Under the pieces are notes generated by a model. That model was not told where the DNA came from. It made no database searches and saw nothing but the letters and a program-made list of their open reading frames with translations. From NCBI GenBank assembly GCA_025965815.1, contig JAOPWF010000299.1, positions 1-21,880 on the forward strand: DNA of 21,880 nt, written 5' to 3'. This DNA is from Mycobacterium sp. (GTDB taxonomy: Bacteria; Actinomycetota; Actinomycetes; Mycobacteriales; Mycobacteriaceae). Positions 1 through 8,065 of the stretch are shown piece after piece. The position numbers and the translations under genes were made by a program. Every line of letters begins with the position of its first letter. Position 1 is the stretch's first letter.

Positions 1-486
1 GACACCACCGCCAGCGCCGACACCTGCTTGTCCGCCTACTTCAGCGCCACCACCGAGGCCGGCACCGAAGCCGCCGCCCAGCACAGCACCAACATCACCA
101 ACGAGACCGGCGCCATCACCAACTAGGCCGGCCAGTGAAGCACCGCCGTCACCGCCGGGTTCAATGGTGGCGTTGCTGATTGATCCGCGGTCGGCGTCCG
201 CCACGAACGTCGGCGAGGACGAATACGCCGAGGATGCGCCGAGGCTCTGCTCGGAGGTCGGGGTGAGGCCGAACTGGTTGGAGACCGCTTGCTGCAGACC
301 CGAGATCGGATCGCCGCCGCCAAGAGCCAGCCCAGGGATCGCGCTGGTGGCCACGGACTGTAGCTCACTTGGGCTGACGCCGGACAGGCCAGCGTTGGCA
401 AGCGTTCCCTCCGGGTCCGTGACGAACGCCTGGGCGGCATTCTCGTTGCGGAAAAGGTCAAGGATGAAGTCGAGCATGGGGGTCAT
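1..486 (-). CDS. IniB N-terminal domain protein with glycine-rich tail (3' end beyond window)
   Basis: The reading frame opens at ATG 486 and is still open at base 1, so the C-terminus is missing. The N-terminus (MTPMLDFILDLFRNENAAQAF) carries the helical IniB-type domain: a hydrophobic start, then 'DPEGTLANAGLSGVSP', then 'PGLALGGGDPISGLQQAV'. This matches the M. tuberculosis IniB pattern with its 'PGLNLGAGDPMSGLRQAV' block. After about residue 105 the protein becomes a low-complexity Gly/Ala/Val/Leu stretch, as in IniB. IniB belongs to the isoniazid-inducible iniBAC locus linked to cell-wall stress; its molecular function is not established. An AAAGG ribosome site lies 8 nt before the ATG. 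A second in-frame ATG sits at 477. Whether iniA and iniC homologues follow cannot be seen. It could be an IniB-like paralogue rather than the orthologue, so no symbol is given. Confidence 0.8.
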   Translation of the reverse strand, partial: MTPMLDFILDLFRNENAAQAFVTDPEGTLANAGLSGVSPSELQSVATSAIPGLALGGGDPISGLQQAVSNQFGLTPTSEQSLGASSAYSSSPTFVADADRGSISNATIEPGGDGGASLAGLVGDGAGLVGDVGAVLGGGFGAGLGGGAEVGGQAGVGAGGGV

Positions 487-575
487 CTGCTGCGCCTTTC
501 GTCGAAGAACTCGTCGCCGGGACTCAAGCGGTGATCTTGTACCCACGGTATGGAGCAGCACCCGGGCCGGGACAC

Positions 576-587
576 GGGGTCGACCCC
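576..587. promoter_or_regulatory. Perfect 12-bp palindrome upstream of the IniB-like gene
   Basis: GGGGTCGACCCC is fully self-complementary and lies about 90 bp upstream of the IniB-like start at 486, in the stretch where its promoter must be. This is an operator-like arrangement by position only; no known mycobacterial operator was matched. The 500-760 stretch otherwise holds no recognisable gene. Confidence 0.3.
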
Positions 588-628
588 CCTGCCTTACCGG
601 GGCAGTTCGGGGTGTGTCAGCAATTTCG

Positions 629-649
629 ATTAGGGGATTAGGGGATTAG
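629..649. repeat. Short tandem repeat, unit ATTAGGGG
   Basis: Two full copies of the 8-mer ATTAGGGG (629-636 and 637-644) are followed by a partial third copy (ATTAG, 645-649). They lie upstream of the IniB-like promoter region. This may be a slippage-prone tract; no function can be assigned. Confidence 0.5.
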
Positions 650-759
650 CAGGAAGGCGCCAGCGGACTCCCAGCTCCCGACTTAAGGCGACTCGCAACG
701 TGTGGTGAGTGGCATGCTGACCGAAGATGTCGGAACCTGGCGTCGCCGCACCAAAGTGG

Positions 760-1233
760 CGGTCATCGATGGGTGGTGTGCTGCAGTCGAATCGTCGAAG
801 GGCCAGTCGGCAAACCTTTGGCTGACGTGGGCATCGTCGGCCGACATAGTCTGTTGCGCAACAGGTTCCTACTGCTGGGCGTCGACACTATGCAGCTCGG
901 GCGCGCTGTGGTTAGGAAGCCGAAGCCGCCGCCCACCGTCTGGGCAGGCGAGTGATCCACCGGCTCATCGACCATGACGGATGCCGCCGCAACGGCAGCG
1001 GCATGCCCCGCCTTCGACCGACGGCGGGATGTGATCGGAGAACGCGTCGAAGGCAGCGGTAGCCGCACCTCCACTCAGTGCAGCCCGTCCACCGCACCGG
1101 CCGGGAATGACTCGTAGACAACAGGAATAAGGCTGTTCACGTCAGCGCTGGTGAAGCCGCTGAGGTGGGCTTCGGCAATAGCGCGCGACGGGTGTTGAGC
1201 ATAGTGAACCGCAGCGTCAGGATCTCGCACCAA
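760..1233 (-). pseudogene. Decayed IniB-like N-terminal-domain gene
   Basis: On the minus strand, the frame starting at TTG 1233/GTG 1230 reads LVRDPDAAVHYAQHPSRAIA, then 'AHLSGFTSADVNSLIPVVYES'. This is the same 'DPxxxxxYAxxPxxAIAxAxLSxxTxADVxSLIPVV' pattern seen in IniB-domain proteins. The usual start (initiator Met plus about ten hydrophobic residues) is absent. A TGA at 1075-1077 ends the frame. The continuation appears in the next frame as 'SGGAATAAFDAFSDHIPPS', and later fragments lie in still other frames (for example 'VMVDEPVDHSPAQ'). I read this as a gene truncated at its 5' end with at least two frameshifts. It sits directly upstream of, and co-oriented with, the intact IniB-like gene, so it may be an old duplicate or a former operon partner. 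The lower boundary is uncertain. Confidence 0.55.
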
Positions 1234-1286
1234 CGACGTTCTGAGAACCCACAAACGCGGCGGAAACCTCGACCGCGGGCGCCGCC

Positions 1287-1292
1287 TATCCT
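1287..1292 (+). promoter_or_regulatory. -10 element of a probable leaderless hrpA promoter
   Basis: TATCCT fits the mycobacterial TANNNT -10 consensus and is followed by exactly 7 nt and then the GTG at 1300. That places the first transcribed base on the start codon, the standard geometry of mycobacterial leaderless transcripts. There is no -35 match, which is common for this class. Confidence 0.45.
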
Positions 1293-1299
1293 TGCGGGA

Positions 1300-4200
1300 G
1301 TGTCCGAACCGTCCAGCGACGAACTGCGTGAGCTGCGTGCGCGCCTCGACGGCCTGACGCTCCGCGACGCCGCCCGGCTTGGCCGCCGCCTCGACGGCCT
1401 GCGCCGCGGCAGCAATCCCGGCGCGCTCCAGCAGATCACCGATCAGCTCACCGCTGCTGAGGCCCTGGTCGCCACCCGCGTCGCCGCCGTCCCGACGATC
1501 ACCTATCCCGACCTGCCGGTGAGCGAGCGGCGGGAGGAGATCGCCGCCGCCATCAGCCAGCACCAGGTAGTCGTGGTCGCCGGCGAGACGGGATCGGGCA
1601 AGACCACCCAGCTGCCCAAGATCTGCCTGGAACTGGGCCGCGGCATTCGCGGCACCATCGGCCACACCCAACCGCGCCGGCTCGCCGCCCGCACCGTCGC
1701 CCAGCGCATCGCCGACGAGCTGCACACACCCCTCGGCGACGCCGTCGGCTACGCCGTCCGCTTCAACGACCGTGCGAGCGACCGCACACTGGTCAAGCTG
1801 ATGACCGACGGCATCCTGCTCGCCGAGATCCAGCGCGACCGCCGCCTGCTGCGCTACGACACGCTCATCCTCGACGAGGCTCACGAACGCAGTCTCAACA
1901 TCGACTTCCTGCTCGGTTACCTGCGCGAACTGCTGCCCCGCCGGCCCGACCTGAAGGTGATTGTCACGTCGGCGACGATCGAGCCGGAGCGCTTCGCCGC
2001 GCACTTCGGCGGCGCGCCGATCGTCGAGGTGTCCGGACGGACGTACCCGGTCGAGGTCCGGTACCGCCCACTCGAAGTCCCCGCACCGCGGACGGATCGT
2101 GACGATCGCAGCACAGATCCGGATGACCCCGACCACGACGTCGTCCGCACCGAGACGCGGGACCAGACCGAGGCGATCGTCGACGCCATCCACGAGCTGG
2201 AGGCCGAACCGCCTGGCGACGTGCTGGTCTTCCTCTCCGGCGAGCGCGAGATCCGCGACACCACTGAAGCGTTGCGTGGTGCTGTTAAGAACACAGAGGT
2301 GCTTCCGCTCTACGCGCGGTTGCCGACCGCCGAGCAACAGCGGGTCTTCCAGCCGCATACCGGCCGCCGTGTCGTGCTCGCCACCAACGTCGCCGAGACG
2401 TCGCTAACGGTGCCGGGGGTCCGCTACGTCGTCGACCCCGGCACCGCGCGCATCTCGCGCTACAGCCGCCGCACCAAGGTGCAGCGGCTGCCGATCGAGC
2501 CCATCTCGCAGGCCTCCGCCGCGCAGCGTGCCGGCCGTTCGGGGCGTGTGGCACCCGGCGTGGCAATCCGCCTCTATTCCGAGGAGGACTTCGCGTCGCG
2601 GCCGCGCTACACCGACCCCGAGATCCTGCGGACGAACCTCGCCTCAGTGATCCTGCAGATGGCGGCGCTGCAGCTCGGGGAGGTGGAGGAGTTCCCGTTC
2701 CTCGACCCGCCGGACCGGCGCAGCATCCGCGATGGCGTGCAGCTGCTGCAGGAGCTCGGCGCCTTCGACCAGCAGGGCGCGATCACCGATCTGGGCCGTC
2801 GTCTCGCGAAGCTGCCCCTGGACCCGCGCATCGGTCGGATGATCCTGGCTGCCGACGCCGAAGGCTGCGTACGCGAGGTGCTCGTGCTCGCCGCGGCGCT
2901 GTCCATCCCGGACCCGCGGGAGCGGCCGGCAGACCGGGAGGAGGCCGCGCGGCAGAAGCATGCCCGCTTCGCCGACGAACACTCCGATTTCATGTCCTAC
3001 CTGAACCTCTGGCGCTACCTGGGTGAGCAGCGAAAGGAACGGTCGGGCAATTCGTTCCGGCGGATGTGCCGCGAGGAGTTCCTGCACTACCTGCGCATCC
3101 GCGAGTGGCAGGATCTCCATGGGCAGCTGCGCAGCATCGCCCGTGACCTGGGCATCGGCGAGTCCGACGAGCCTGCCGACCCGGCGCGCGTGCACGCCGC
3201 GCTGCTCGCCGGGCTGCTGTCGCACATCGGCCTGCGGGAGGGGGATTCGCGGGAGTATGCCGGCGCGCGTAACTCGCGGTTCGTCCTCGCTCCAGGCTCG
3301 GTTCTCACCAAGCGCCCGCCGCGCTGGATCGTCGTCGCAGAACTCGTCGAGACCAGCCGGCTGTACGGACGGATCGCGGCGCGCATCGAACCGGAGACCG
3401 TCGAGCGCATCGCCGGCGACCTGGTGCAGCGCTCCTACAGCGAGCCGCACTGGGATGCCCAGCGCGGAGCGGTCATGGCCTACGAGCGGGTGACGCTCTA
3501 CGGGCTGCCGCTCGTGCCGCGCCGTCGCGTCGGGTATGCGCAGATCGACCCCGTCCTCGCCCGCGAGTTGTTCATCAGGCACGCGCTCGTCGACGGCGAC
3601 TGGCAGACCCGCCACCACTTCTTCCGCGACAACGCGCGGCTGCTCGAGGAGCTCGCCGAGATCGAGGAGCGGGCCCGCCGCCGCGATCTGCTCGTCGGCG
3701 ACGACGAGATCTACGCCTTCTACGACGCCCGCGTCCCCGCCGAGGCCGTCTCGGCGCGGCACTTCGACGCGTGGTGGAAGAAGCGGCGGCACCGCACGCC
3801 GGACCTGCTCACATTCACCCGCGACGACCTGCTGCGTACGGACGACGCCGATGCCAATCAGCCGGACACCTGGCAGGCGGGTGACTTGTCCCTGCCCGTC
3901 ACCTACCGCTTCGAGCCGGGCGCCGAGGACGACGGCGTCACCGTGCACGTGCCGGTCGACGTGCTGGCGCGCCTGGGTGGCGACGAGTTCGCCTGGCAGG
4001 TCCCCGCACTGCGCGAGGAGCTGGTCACCGCGCTGATCCGCTCGCTCCCAAAGGACCTGCGCCGCAACTTTGTTCCCGCGCCGGATACCGCCCGCGCCCT
4101 GCTCGCCACACTCGAACCCGGACAGGAACCGTTACTGGAGGCCGTGCAGCGCGAGTTGCAGCGGCGCACCGGCGTGCTCGTACCCATCGACGCCTTCGAC

Positions 4201-5217
4201 CTCGACAAGCTCCCCTCGCACCTGCGCCTGACGTTCGCCGTCGAGTCCGCCGACGGCACCGAGGTGGCCCGCGGCAAGGACCTCGAGACGCTGCAGCAGC
4301 AGCTCGCCGCGCCGGCTCGGCAGGCCGTCGCCGAGGCGGTCGCCGGCGAGCTGGAACGGATCGGACTGCGGTCGTGGCCCGACGACCTGGACGAGCTGCC
4401 GCGCACTGTCGAGGGCGCGAGTGGTGGCCACACCGTGCGCGGCTTCCCGGCGCTGGTCGATGCGGGCACCGCGGTGGACGTGCGCGTGTTCGCGACGCAG
4501 GCCGAGCAGGACGCCGCGATGTGGCCCGGCACCCGCCGGTTGCTGCGGCTGTCAGTGCCGTCGCCGATCAAGGCGGTCGAACGGGCGCTGGATGTCCGCA
4601 CCCGCCTGGTGCTCGGCACCAACCCGGACGGCTCCCTGCCGGCGCTGATCGACGACTCCGCCGACGCCGCGGTGGACGCTTTGGTGCCTGGGTCGGCGTG
4701 GACCCGGGCCGAATTCGCCGCGCTGCGGGACCGGGTGGCCGGCGCCCTGGTGCCGGCCACGCTCGACGTCGTCGGCCGCGTCCAAAAGGTGCTCGCCGCC
4801 GCCCATGACGTGGAACTCGCATTGCCCGCCACGCCGCTACCCGCACAGGCCGGGGCGATCGCCGACGTTCGCGCACAACTCCGCAGGCTCTTGCCCACCC
4901 GCTTCGTCACCGCCACCGGAGCCGCGCATCTGGCGGACCTCACCCGCTATGTCACCGCTGCCGGCCGGCGCCTCGACCGGCTGCCCCGCGGAGTCGAGGC
5001 CGACCGCGGGCTGATGCTGCGGATGCACGCCGTGCAGGACGCCTACGACGAACTCCTCCATGCCCTGCCGCCCGGTCGCGCGGCCGCTGCCGACATCCGC
5101 GACATCGCGCGAATGATCGAGGAGCTGCGGGTGAGCCTGTGGGCCCAGCAGCTCGGCACCGCCCGGCCGGTCAGCGAGCAGCGTATCTATCGGGCGATCG
5201 ACGCTGTCCGGCTCTGA
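1300..5217 (+). CDS. hrpA: ATP-dependent RNA helicase HrpA (DEAH/RHA family)
   Basis: The product is about 1305 aa, close to E. coli HrpA (about 1300 aa). Motifs in order: Walker A GETGSGKTT at residues 95-103; 'GHTQPRR' (motif Ia); DEAH at 192-195; 'VTSATIE' (motif III); 'ATNVAETSLTVPGV' (motif V); and QRAGRSGR (motif VI) at 409-416. These are followed by winged-helix/ratchet and OB-fold regions and a long C-terminal half of the DUF3418 type found only in HrpA proteins. HrpA unwinds RNA 3'-5' and in E. coli has been linked to mRNA processing and to rescue of stalled ribosomes. The frame is open upstream to ATG 1165, but that extension is Arg/Pro-rich, overlaps the IniB-like debris and lacks a ribosome site. 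GTG 1300 (V-SEPSSDELRELRARLDG) matches family starts and is preceded by a leaderless-type -10. It is transcribed alone, with no coding neighbour on its strand. Confidence 0.93.
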   Translation: MSEPSSDELRELRARLDGLTLRDAARLGRRLDGLRRGSNPGALQQITDQLTAAEALVATRVAAVPTITYPDLPVSERREEIAAAISQHQVVVVAGETGSGKTTQLPKICLELGRGIRGTIGHTQPRRLAARTVAQRIADELHTPLGDAVGYAVRFNDRASDRTLVKLMTDGILLAEIQRDRRLLRYDTLILDEAHERSLNIDFLLGYLRELLPRRPDLKVIVTSATIEPERFAAHFGGAPIVEVSGRTYPVEVRYRPLEVPAPRTDRDDRSTDPDDPDHDVVRTETRDQTEAIVDAIHELEAEPPGDVLVFLSGEREIRDTTEALRGAVKNTEVLPLYARLPTAEQQRVFQPHTGRRVVLATNVAETSLTVPGVRYVVDPGTARISRYSRRTKVQRLPIEPISQASAAQRAGRSGRVAPGVAIRLYSEEDFASRPRYTDPEILRTNLASVILQMAALQLGEVEEFPFLDPPDRRSIRDGVQLLQELGAFDQQGAITDLGRRLAKLPLDPRIGRMILAADAEGCVREVLVLAAALSIPDPRERPADREEAARQKHARFADEHSDFMSYLNLWRYLGEQRKERSGNSFRRMCREEFLHYLRIREWQDLHGQLRSIARDLGIGESDEPADPARVHAALLAGLLSHIGLREGDSREYAGARNSRFVLAPGSVLTKRPPRWIVVAELVETSRLYGRIAARIEPETVERIAGDLVQRSYSEPHWDAQRGAVMAYERVTLYGLPLVPRRRVGYAQIDPVLARELFIRHALVDGDWQTRHHFFRDNARLLEELAEIEERARRRDLLVGDDEIYAFYDARVPAEAVSARHFDAWWKKRRHRTPDLLTFTRDDLLRTDDADANQPDTWQAGDLSLPVTYRFEPGAEDDGVTVHVPVDVLARLGGDEFAWQVPALREELVTALIRSLPKDLRRNFVPAPDTARALLATLEPGQEPLLEAVQRELQRRTGVLVPIDAFDLDKLPSHLRLTFAVESADGTEVARGKDLETLQQQLAAPARQAVAEAVAGELERIGLRSWPDDLDELPRTVEGASGGHTVRGFPALVDAGTAVDVRVFATQAEQDAAMWPGTRRLLRLSVPSPIKAVERALDVRTRLVLGTNPDGSLPALIDDSADAAVDALVPGSAWTRAEFAALRDRVAGALVPATLDVVGRVQKVLAAAHDVELALPATPLPAQAGAIADVRAQLRRLLPTRFVTATGAAHLADLTRYVTAAGRRLDRLPRGVEADRGLMLRMHAVQDAYDELLHALPPGRAAAADIRDIARMIEELRVSLWAQQLGTARPVSEQRIYRAIDAVRL

Positions 5218-5787
5218 CGCGTGCTTCGGCGTAACCCGCACGTTCCGTCGATGCGTGATTGCAGTGCCTTTGCCATGCAGATGGCCGGATCCGCCATCAT
5301 CCGCCATCTCATATGACAATCCGCCATCGAGAGTGGCAACCGACAACATCGTTGTCGAGGCGGGCATCGACATTGCCGGAGTGGACGCCGGCTGCTGCCG
5401 CTCCGGCGTGCACCGGCCTGCTGTGTTGGGTCAAGCCCGCCGACACCAAGGTTCAGCGGGCCCCACACCACCCCGCGGAGGGCACTTGGGATGGAGCGTA
5501 TTGGTGGACCCGCGACGACGGCGTGCTACAGATTCAGCCAGCTTCGCGCCTCACCAAACAGCCAGAGTTGTTGCAGCCCTTTGGTATAGAAAGTCCGCTT
5601 TGGGCGGCCCATACGGTCCTGCGCGGGGTAGCACCGACGCAATAACAATCTCAACGGCAGCCGACGCCGCCACGGCAACCTCCCCTCGTTTCGAGGCATC
5701 CGTCTCGGACTGAACCGTCACCACAGGGTGGCGCGCAGTGGCGGCACAGCTCGAATGAATCCAGCCCGGCCGTGCCGATGGCGTCGA
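5218..5787. other. Stretch of about 570 bp without a recognised gene
   Basis: No family could be assigned here. The most gene-like frame is plus-strand 5259-5645 (128 codons). Its middle part is Trp-rich ('LLCWVKPADTKVQ', 'WDGAYWWTRDDGVLQIQP') and moderately GC-biased at third positions, whereas the first 40 codons are not. It could be the tail of a lost gene. A short inverted repeat (GCCAT 5272-5276, ATGGC 5281-5285) and a phased 10-bp repeat (separate entry) lie just after hrpA. Confidence 0.4.
5289..5328. repeat. Three copies of a 10-mer on a 10-bp grid
   Basis: ATCCGCCATC occurs exactly at 5289-5298, 5299-5308 and 5319-5328. The slot 5309-5318 is occupied by TCATATGACA, which contains the palindrome TCATATGA. 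All units fall on one helical face. They lie about 70 bp downstream of the hrpA stop. The function is unknown; a binding array is possible. Confidence 0.6.
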
Positions 5788-6254
5788 TCAGCCCCGGCCG
5801 ACGAGCCACGCGACGACCCGGCGAAGCTCCTGGCGTTCCGCGCTCGCGGACCGCCGATGATGCCGAGATGACTCGCGTCGATCAGGTTCTGGATCCAGCG
5901 GGCTGTTGATCGAGCAGGGAACGCCAGCGTTCGCTCGGGCTTGGCTTCCACGCGTCGCAGAATCGTTGTGATGGTTCGAAGGATCTCTTCGTCGACGGTG
6001 GTCAGCAGACGGGCGAAGTCGGGGTCACGGTTTGCTTGCAGGGAGGCGGCCGACGCGAGACCTGGTGCGAGTGGGTCGGCGATTTCGTCGATGAGATGGT
6101 CGACCAACACGTCGAGGCCGGTGTCCGGGTCGGGTTGGGCCAACGCCTGCTCGCATAGTCGGGTGACACGTGGCAGGTCGTCGGCGAAGACGGCGTGGAA
6201 GATGTCCTGTGTTGGTCCGAGGGGCCTGGCGCGACTCTCTGCTCTACGCCATAG
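5788..6254 (-). pseudogene. TetR-family regulator remnant lacking the HTH
   Basis: Reading from the stop at 6255-6257, the frame gives '...PLGPTQDIFHAVFADDLPRV', then 'DVLVDHLIDEIADPLAPG', 'FARLLTTVDEEILRTITTIL' and 'TARWIQNLIDASHLGIIGG'. This is the helical ligand-binding core typical of TetR/AcrR regulators. 'TQDIFHAVF' corresponds to the residues just after the recognition helix ('FxSKxDIFxAVF' in intact members), so the roughly 45-residue DNA-binding domain is gone, and no ATG or GTG is available. After 'GIIGGP' the frame runs on into unlike sequence. A one-base shift near 5845 restores a plausible family C-terminus (SAERQELRRVVAWLVGRG) ending at TGA 5788. I infer a dead regulator with a 5' truncation and one frameshift. 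TetR assignment without the HTH is by pattern only. Confidence 0.55.
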
Positions 6255-6573
6255 TCAACGGCGATCGCTGATGGGCACGACAACACTCGGCGGGAAGACG
6301 CTGCCCTGCACCGCGACTGGGCCACCTCCTAAGTTTTCGGCGACGATTGCAGAAGCGAAATATCCTGGCGTACAAGCGGATAACGAATATGCAGTAAGTG
6401 ACTGGTAACCCGCCGTATTCGTTCGTCTCTAGGCAAGGGGAGAGGTGGAGCGGTGGCGCCTGTCGGGGACCGGGGGCGGTTCGCCGGGCCCGGTCTGTGG
6501 CGCGTGCTACGAGCGTAACCCGACGTCTAGCGGCTTCCACTCGCACCGGTCGGCTGCCCGGTCGGCTAATCGG
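6255..6573. other. Non-coding stretch between TetR remnant and ankyrin gene
   Basis: No convincing frame was seen on either strand. The segment 6350-6425 is noticeably AT-richer than its surroundings and contains a perfect 8-bp inverted repeat (separate entry). Confidence 0.5.
6382..6423. promoter_or_regulatory. 8-bp inverted repeat with 26-nt spacer
   Basis: AACGAATA (6382-6389) and TATTCGTT (6416-6423) are exact reverse complements in an AT-rich island upstream of the TetR remnant. This could be an old operator of that regulator or a hairpin; neither is shown. Confidence 0.3.
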
Positions 6574-7803
6574 TCAGTCGGGGGTGTGCGGTCGGAGCAA
6601 GTCGGCGGCCTCGGTCTGAGAGGCGTGCTCGGCCCACCCCAGCGGCGTCGACCCGAAGCGCGAGTCGGTGATCGTCGGGTCGGCTCCTGCGTCGAGTAGC
6701 CGCTGGATCAGTTCGAGGTCACCGTCCCAGGCCGCCTCGTGCAGCGGTGTGGCGCCTTGCTCGTCGCGGGTGTTCGGGTCGTCGGGGAAGGACGGCACGA
6801 CGAGCTCGACCCCGGAGACGTCGACACCGTGGCGGGCGAGCAGGTCGAGCCGGTCGGCGAACGCGTGCTCGGCGGCCCAGGCGATCTGGCGTTGCCACAT
6901 CTGCTCGCGGGTCTCCATCGCCTGACCCAGCCGGCGTTCCCACGGGCTCGGACCGGCGTCGGCCAGGCCGTGCGCGAACAGCAGCTCCAGGTGCGAGTCG
7001 TCGGGGCGGAACATCCGGTTGTAGAGCGCCTGCTGGTCGACCGGGTGCGCGCCGCGCTGCAGCAGCAGCGTGGCCAGCGCGGGCGCGAACGGGTGCCGGG
7101 GTTGGCGGCGCGGTCCCTGCTCACCCTCGCCGAACACCCCGGTCAGCACGGTGAACGGCGTCGACATCCCGCACCACAGGTACCCCGCGTCCGGGTCGGC
7201 GCCGGCGTCGAGCAGCAGCGTGGCCGCCGCGAGCACCTCGTCCTGGCTGCGGTCGAGCGGGGCCCGTGCATAGCACAGGTACATCAACGGGACCCAGCCG
7301 AAAGGTCCGCCAGCGGCCGTCGCCAGGCCGGGTCGGGCGGCGAGGTGGCGGGCCAGCGCGACCGGGTCGGCGGCCGACGCGGCGGCCCACACGTGCCGCT
7401 CGACCAGCCCCCGATCCGCGTCGAGCAGCTCAGCCGCGGCCTGTCGTCGTGGCGGGGCGTCGGTGTCGTCGTAGCGCAACGACGACAAGGTGCAGAAGCG
7501 GTCGGCCGGCTCGAGCGCGTCCTCGTCGATCCCGCTCGGGTCGACGCTGAAGTCGGCGGCGATCTCAAGGTAGTGCACGAGCGCGGGCCAGCCGGTGAAG
7601 CCGTAGCCGCGGGCCACGGTCAGCTGTGCGTCGTGCAGCGCGAACCGGTCCGGGGCACCGGCCAGGGCGACGTCAGGTCGCGGGTGGTGTCGGCGGACCA
7701 TCTCCAGCGCCTGGCGATCCGTGGCGGTGATCCCGCGCTGGAGGCTCCGGGCGTCGTCGCGGAGCCAGTCGAGCGAGGGGTTGTTGGGCAACGTGCTGGC
7801 CAT
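6574..7803 (-). CDS. Ankyrin-repeat protein (actinobacterial type)
   Basis: The product is 409 aa. The N-terminus carries the conserved module of actinobacterial ankyrin proteins: 'PSLDWLRDDARSL' at 9-21, then 'FALHDAQLTVARGYGFTGWP' at 54-73, followed by 'LVHYLE'. Ankyrin-like helix-turn-helix units are visible around 166-206 ('GWVPLMYLCYA...LLLDAGADPDAG'), 240-255 ('LLLQRGAHP') and 349-377 ('GATPLHEAAWDGDLELIQRL', then 'LDAGADP'), with a final unit at 384-404 ('GSTPLGWA'). The gene starts at ATG 7803 with AGGAGG 5 nt upstream, a textbook ribosome site. No signal peptide or membrane segment is seen, so a cytosolic protein-binding role is likely; the partner is unknown. It is one of the few intact genes in the 5.2-8.9 kb stretch and is flanked by gene remnants on both sides. 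Confidence 0.85.
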   Translation of the reverse strand: MASTLPNNPSLDWLRDDARSLQRGITATDRQALEMVRRHHPRPDVALAGAPDRFALHDAQLTVARGYGFTGWPALVHYLEIAADFSVDPSGIDEDALEPADRFCTLSSLRYDDTDAPPRRQAAAELLDADRGLVERHVWAAASAADPVALARHLAARPGLATAAGGPFGWVPLMYLCYARAPLDRSQDEVLAAATLLLDAGADPDAGYLWCGMSTPFTVLTGVFGEGEQGPRRQPRHPFAPALATLLLQRGAHPVDQQALYNRMFRPDDSHLELLFAHGLADAGPSPWERRLGQAMETREQMWQRQIAWAAEHAFADRLDLLARHGVDVSGVELVVPSFPDDPNTRDEQGATPLHEAAWDGDLELIQRLLDAGADPTITDSRFGSTPLGWAEHASQTEAADLLRPHTPD

Positions 7804-7881
7804 GACGGCCTCCTCTCATGCGCCCGGCGTCCGCGAGGTCGGGCTGAGAAGAGGTCGGTCACGATCAAGGTCACCAGCAGG

Positions 7882-7894
7882 GAGGCTGAGCCTC
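7882..7894. promoter_or_regulatory. Palindrome GAGGCT-G-AGCCTC upstream of the ankyrin gene
   Basis: This is a perfect 6-bp inverted repeat with a 1-nt centre, about 80 bp upstream of ATG 7803. With the promoter candidate at 7933-7962 it would fall inside the 5' leader. Confidence 0.25.
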
Positions 7895-7932
7895 TTCGAG
7901 CGGACGTCGGGCGGTCCTGCGCGCCCGACCGG

Positions 7933-7962
7933 ACGCTACCACCCCGGGGATCACGTCATCAA
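7933..7962 (-). promoter_or_regulatory. Candidate SigA-type promoter for the ankyrin gene
   Basis: On the minus strand TTGATG (7962-7957) and TAGCGT (7938-7933) are separated by 18 nt. Transcription would give a leader of roughly 120 nt before ATG 7803. This is a weak match to consensus and is supported only by position. Confidence 0.3.
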
Positions 7963-8065
7963 CGCCCTCGACCGCTTCGCCATTCTCGACTAACCAATCA
8001 GGAACTGGCGGGGGGCTGGCCGGTACTCACCCTGTCTCGGCAGATTCGATGTTCCGTACGCTCAA

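Noticed and set aside
1..130. GCC/ACC-rich triplet pattern looking like a simple repeat or CRISPR-like array
   Set aside because: It is the coding sequence of a glycine-rich protein tail read in antisense; no spaced identical repeats.
1075..2358. A 427-codon minus-strand open frame opposite the start of hrpA
   Set aside because: Most of it is the antisense shadow of the helicase domain, mirrored from conserved motifs on the plus strand. Only its last 50 or so codons (1075-1233) resemble an IniB domain, and these are listed separately as a pseudogene.
2644..3948. A 434-codon minus-strand open frame inside hrpA
   Set aside because: High-GC antisense shadow; the plus-strand frame carries the intact HrpA C-terminal half and the antisense peptide has no recognisable domain.
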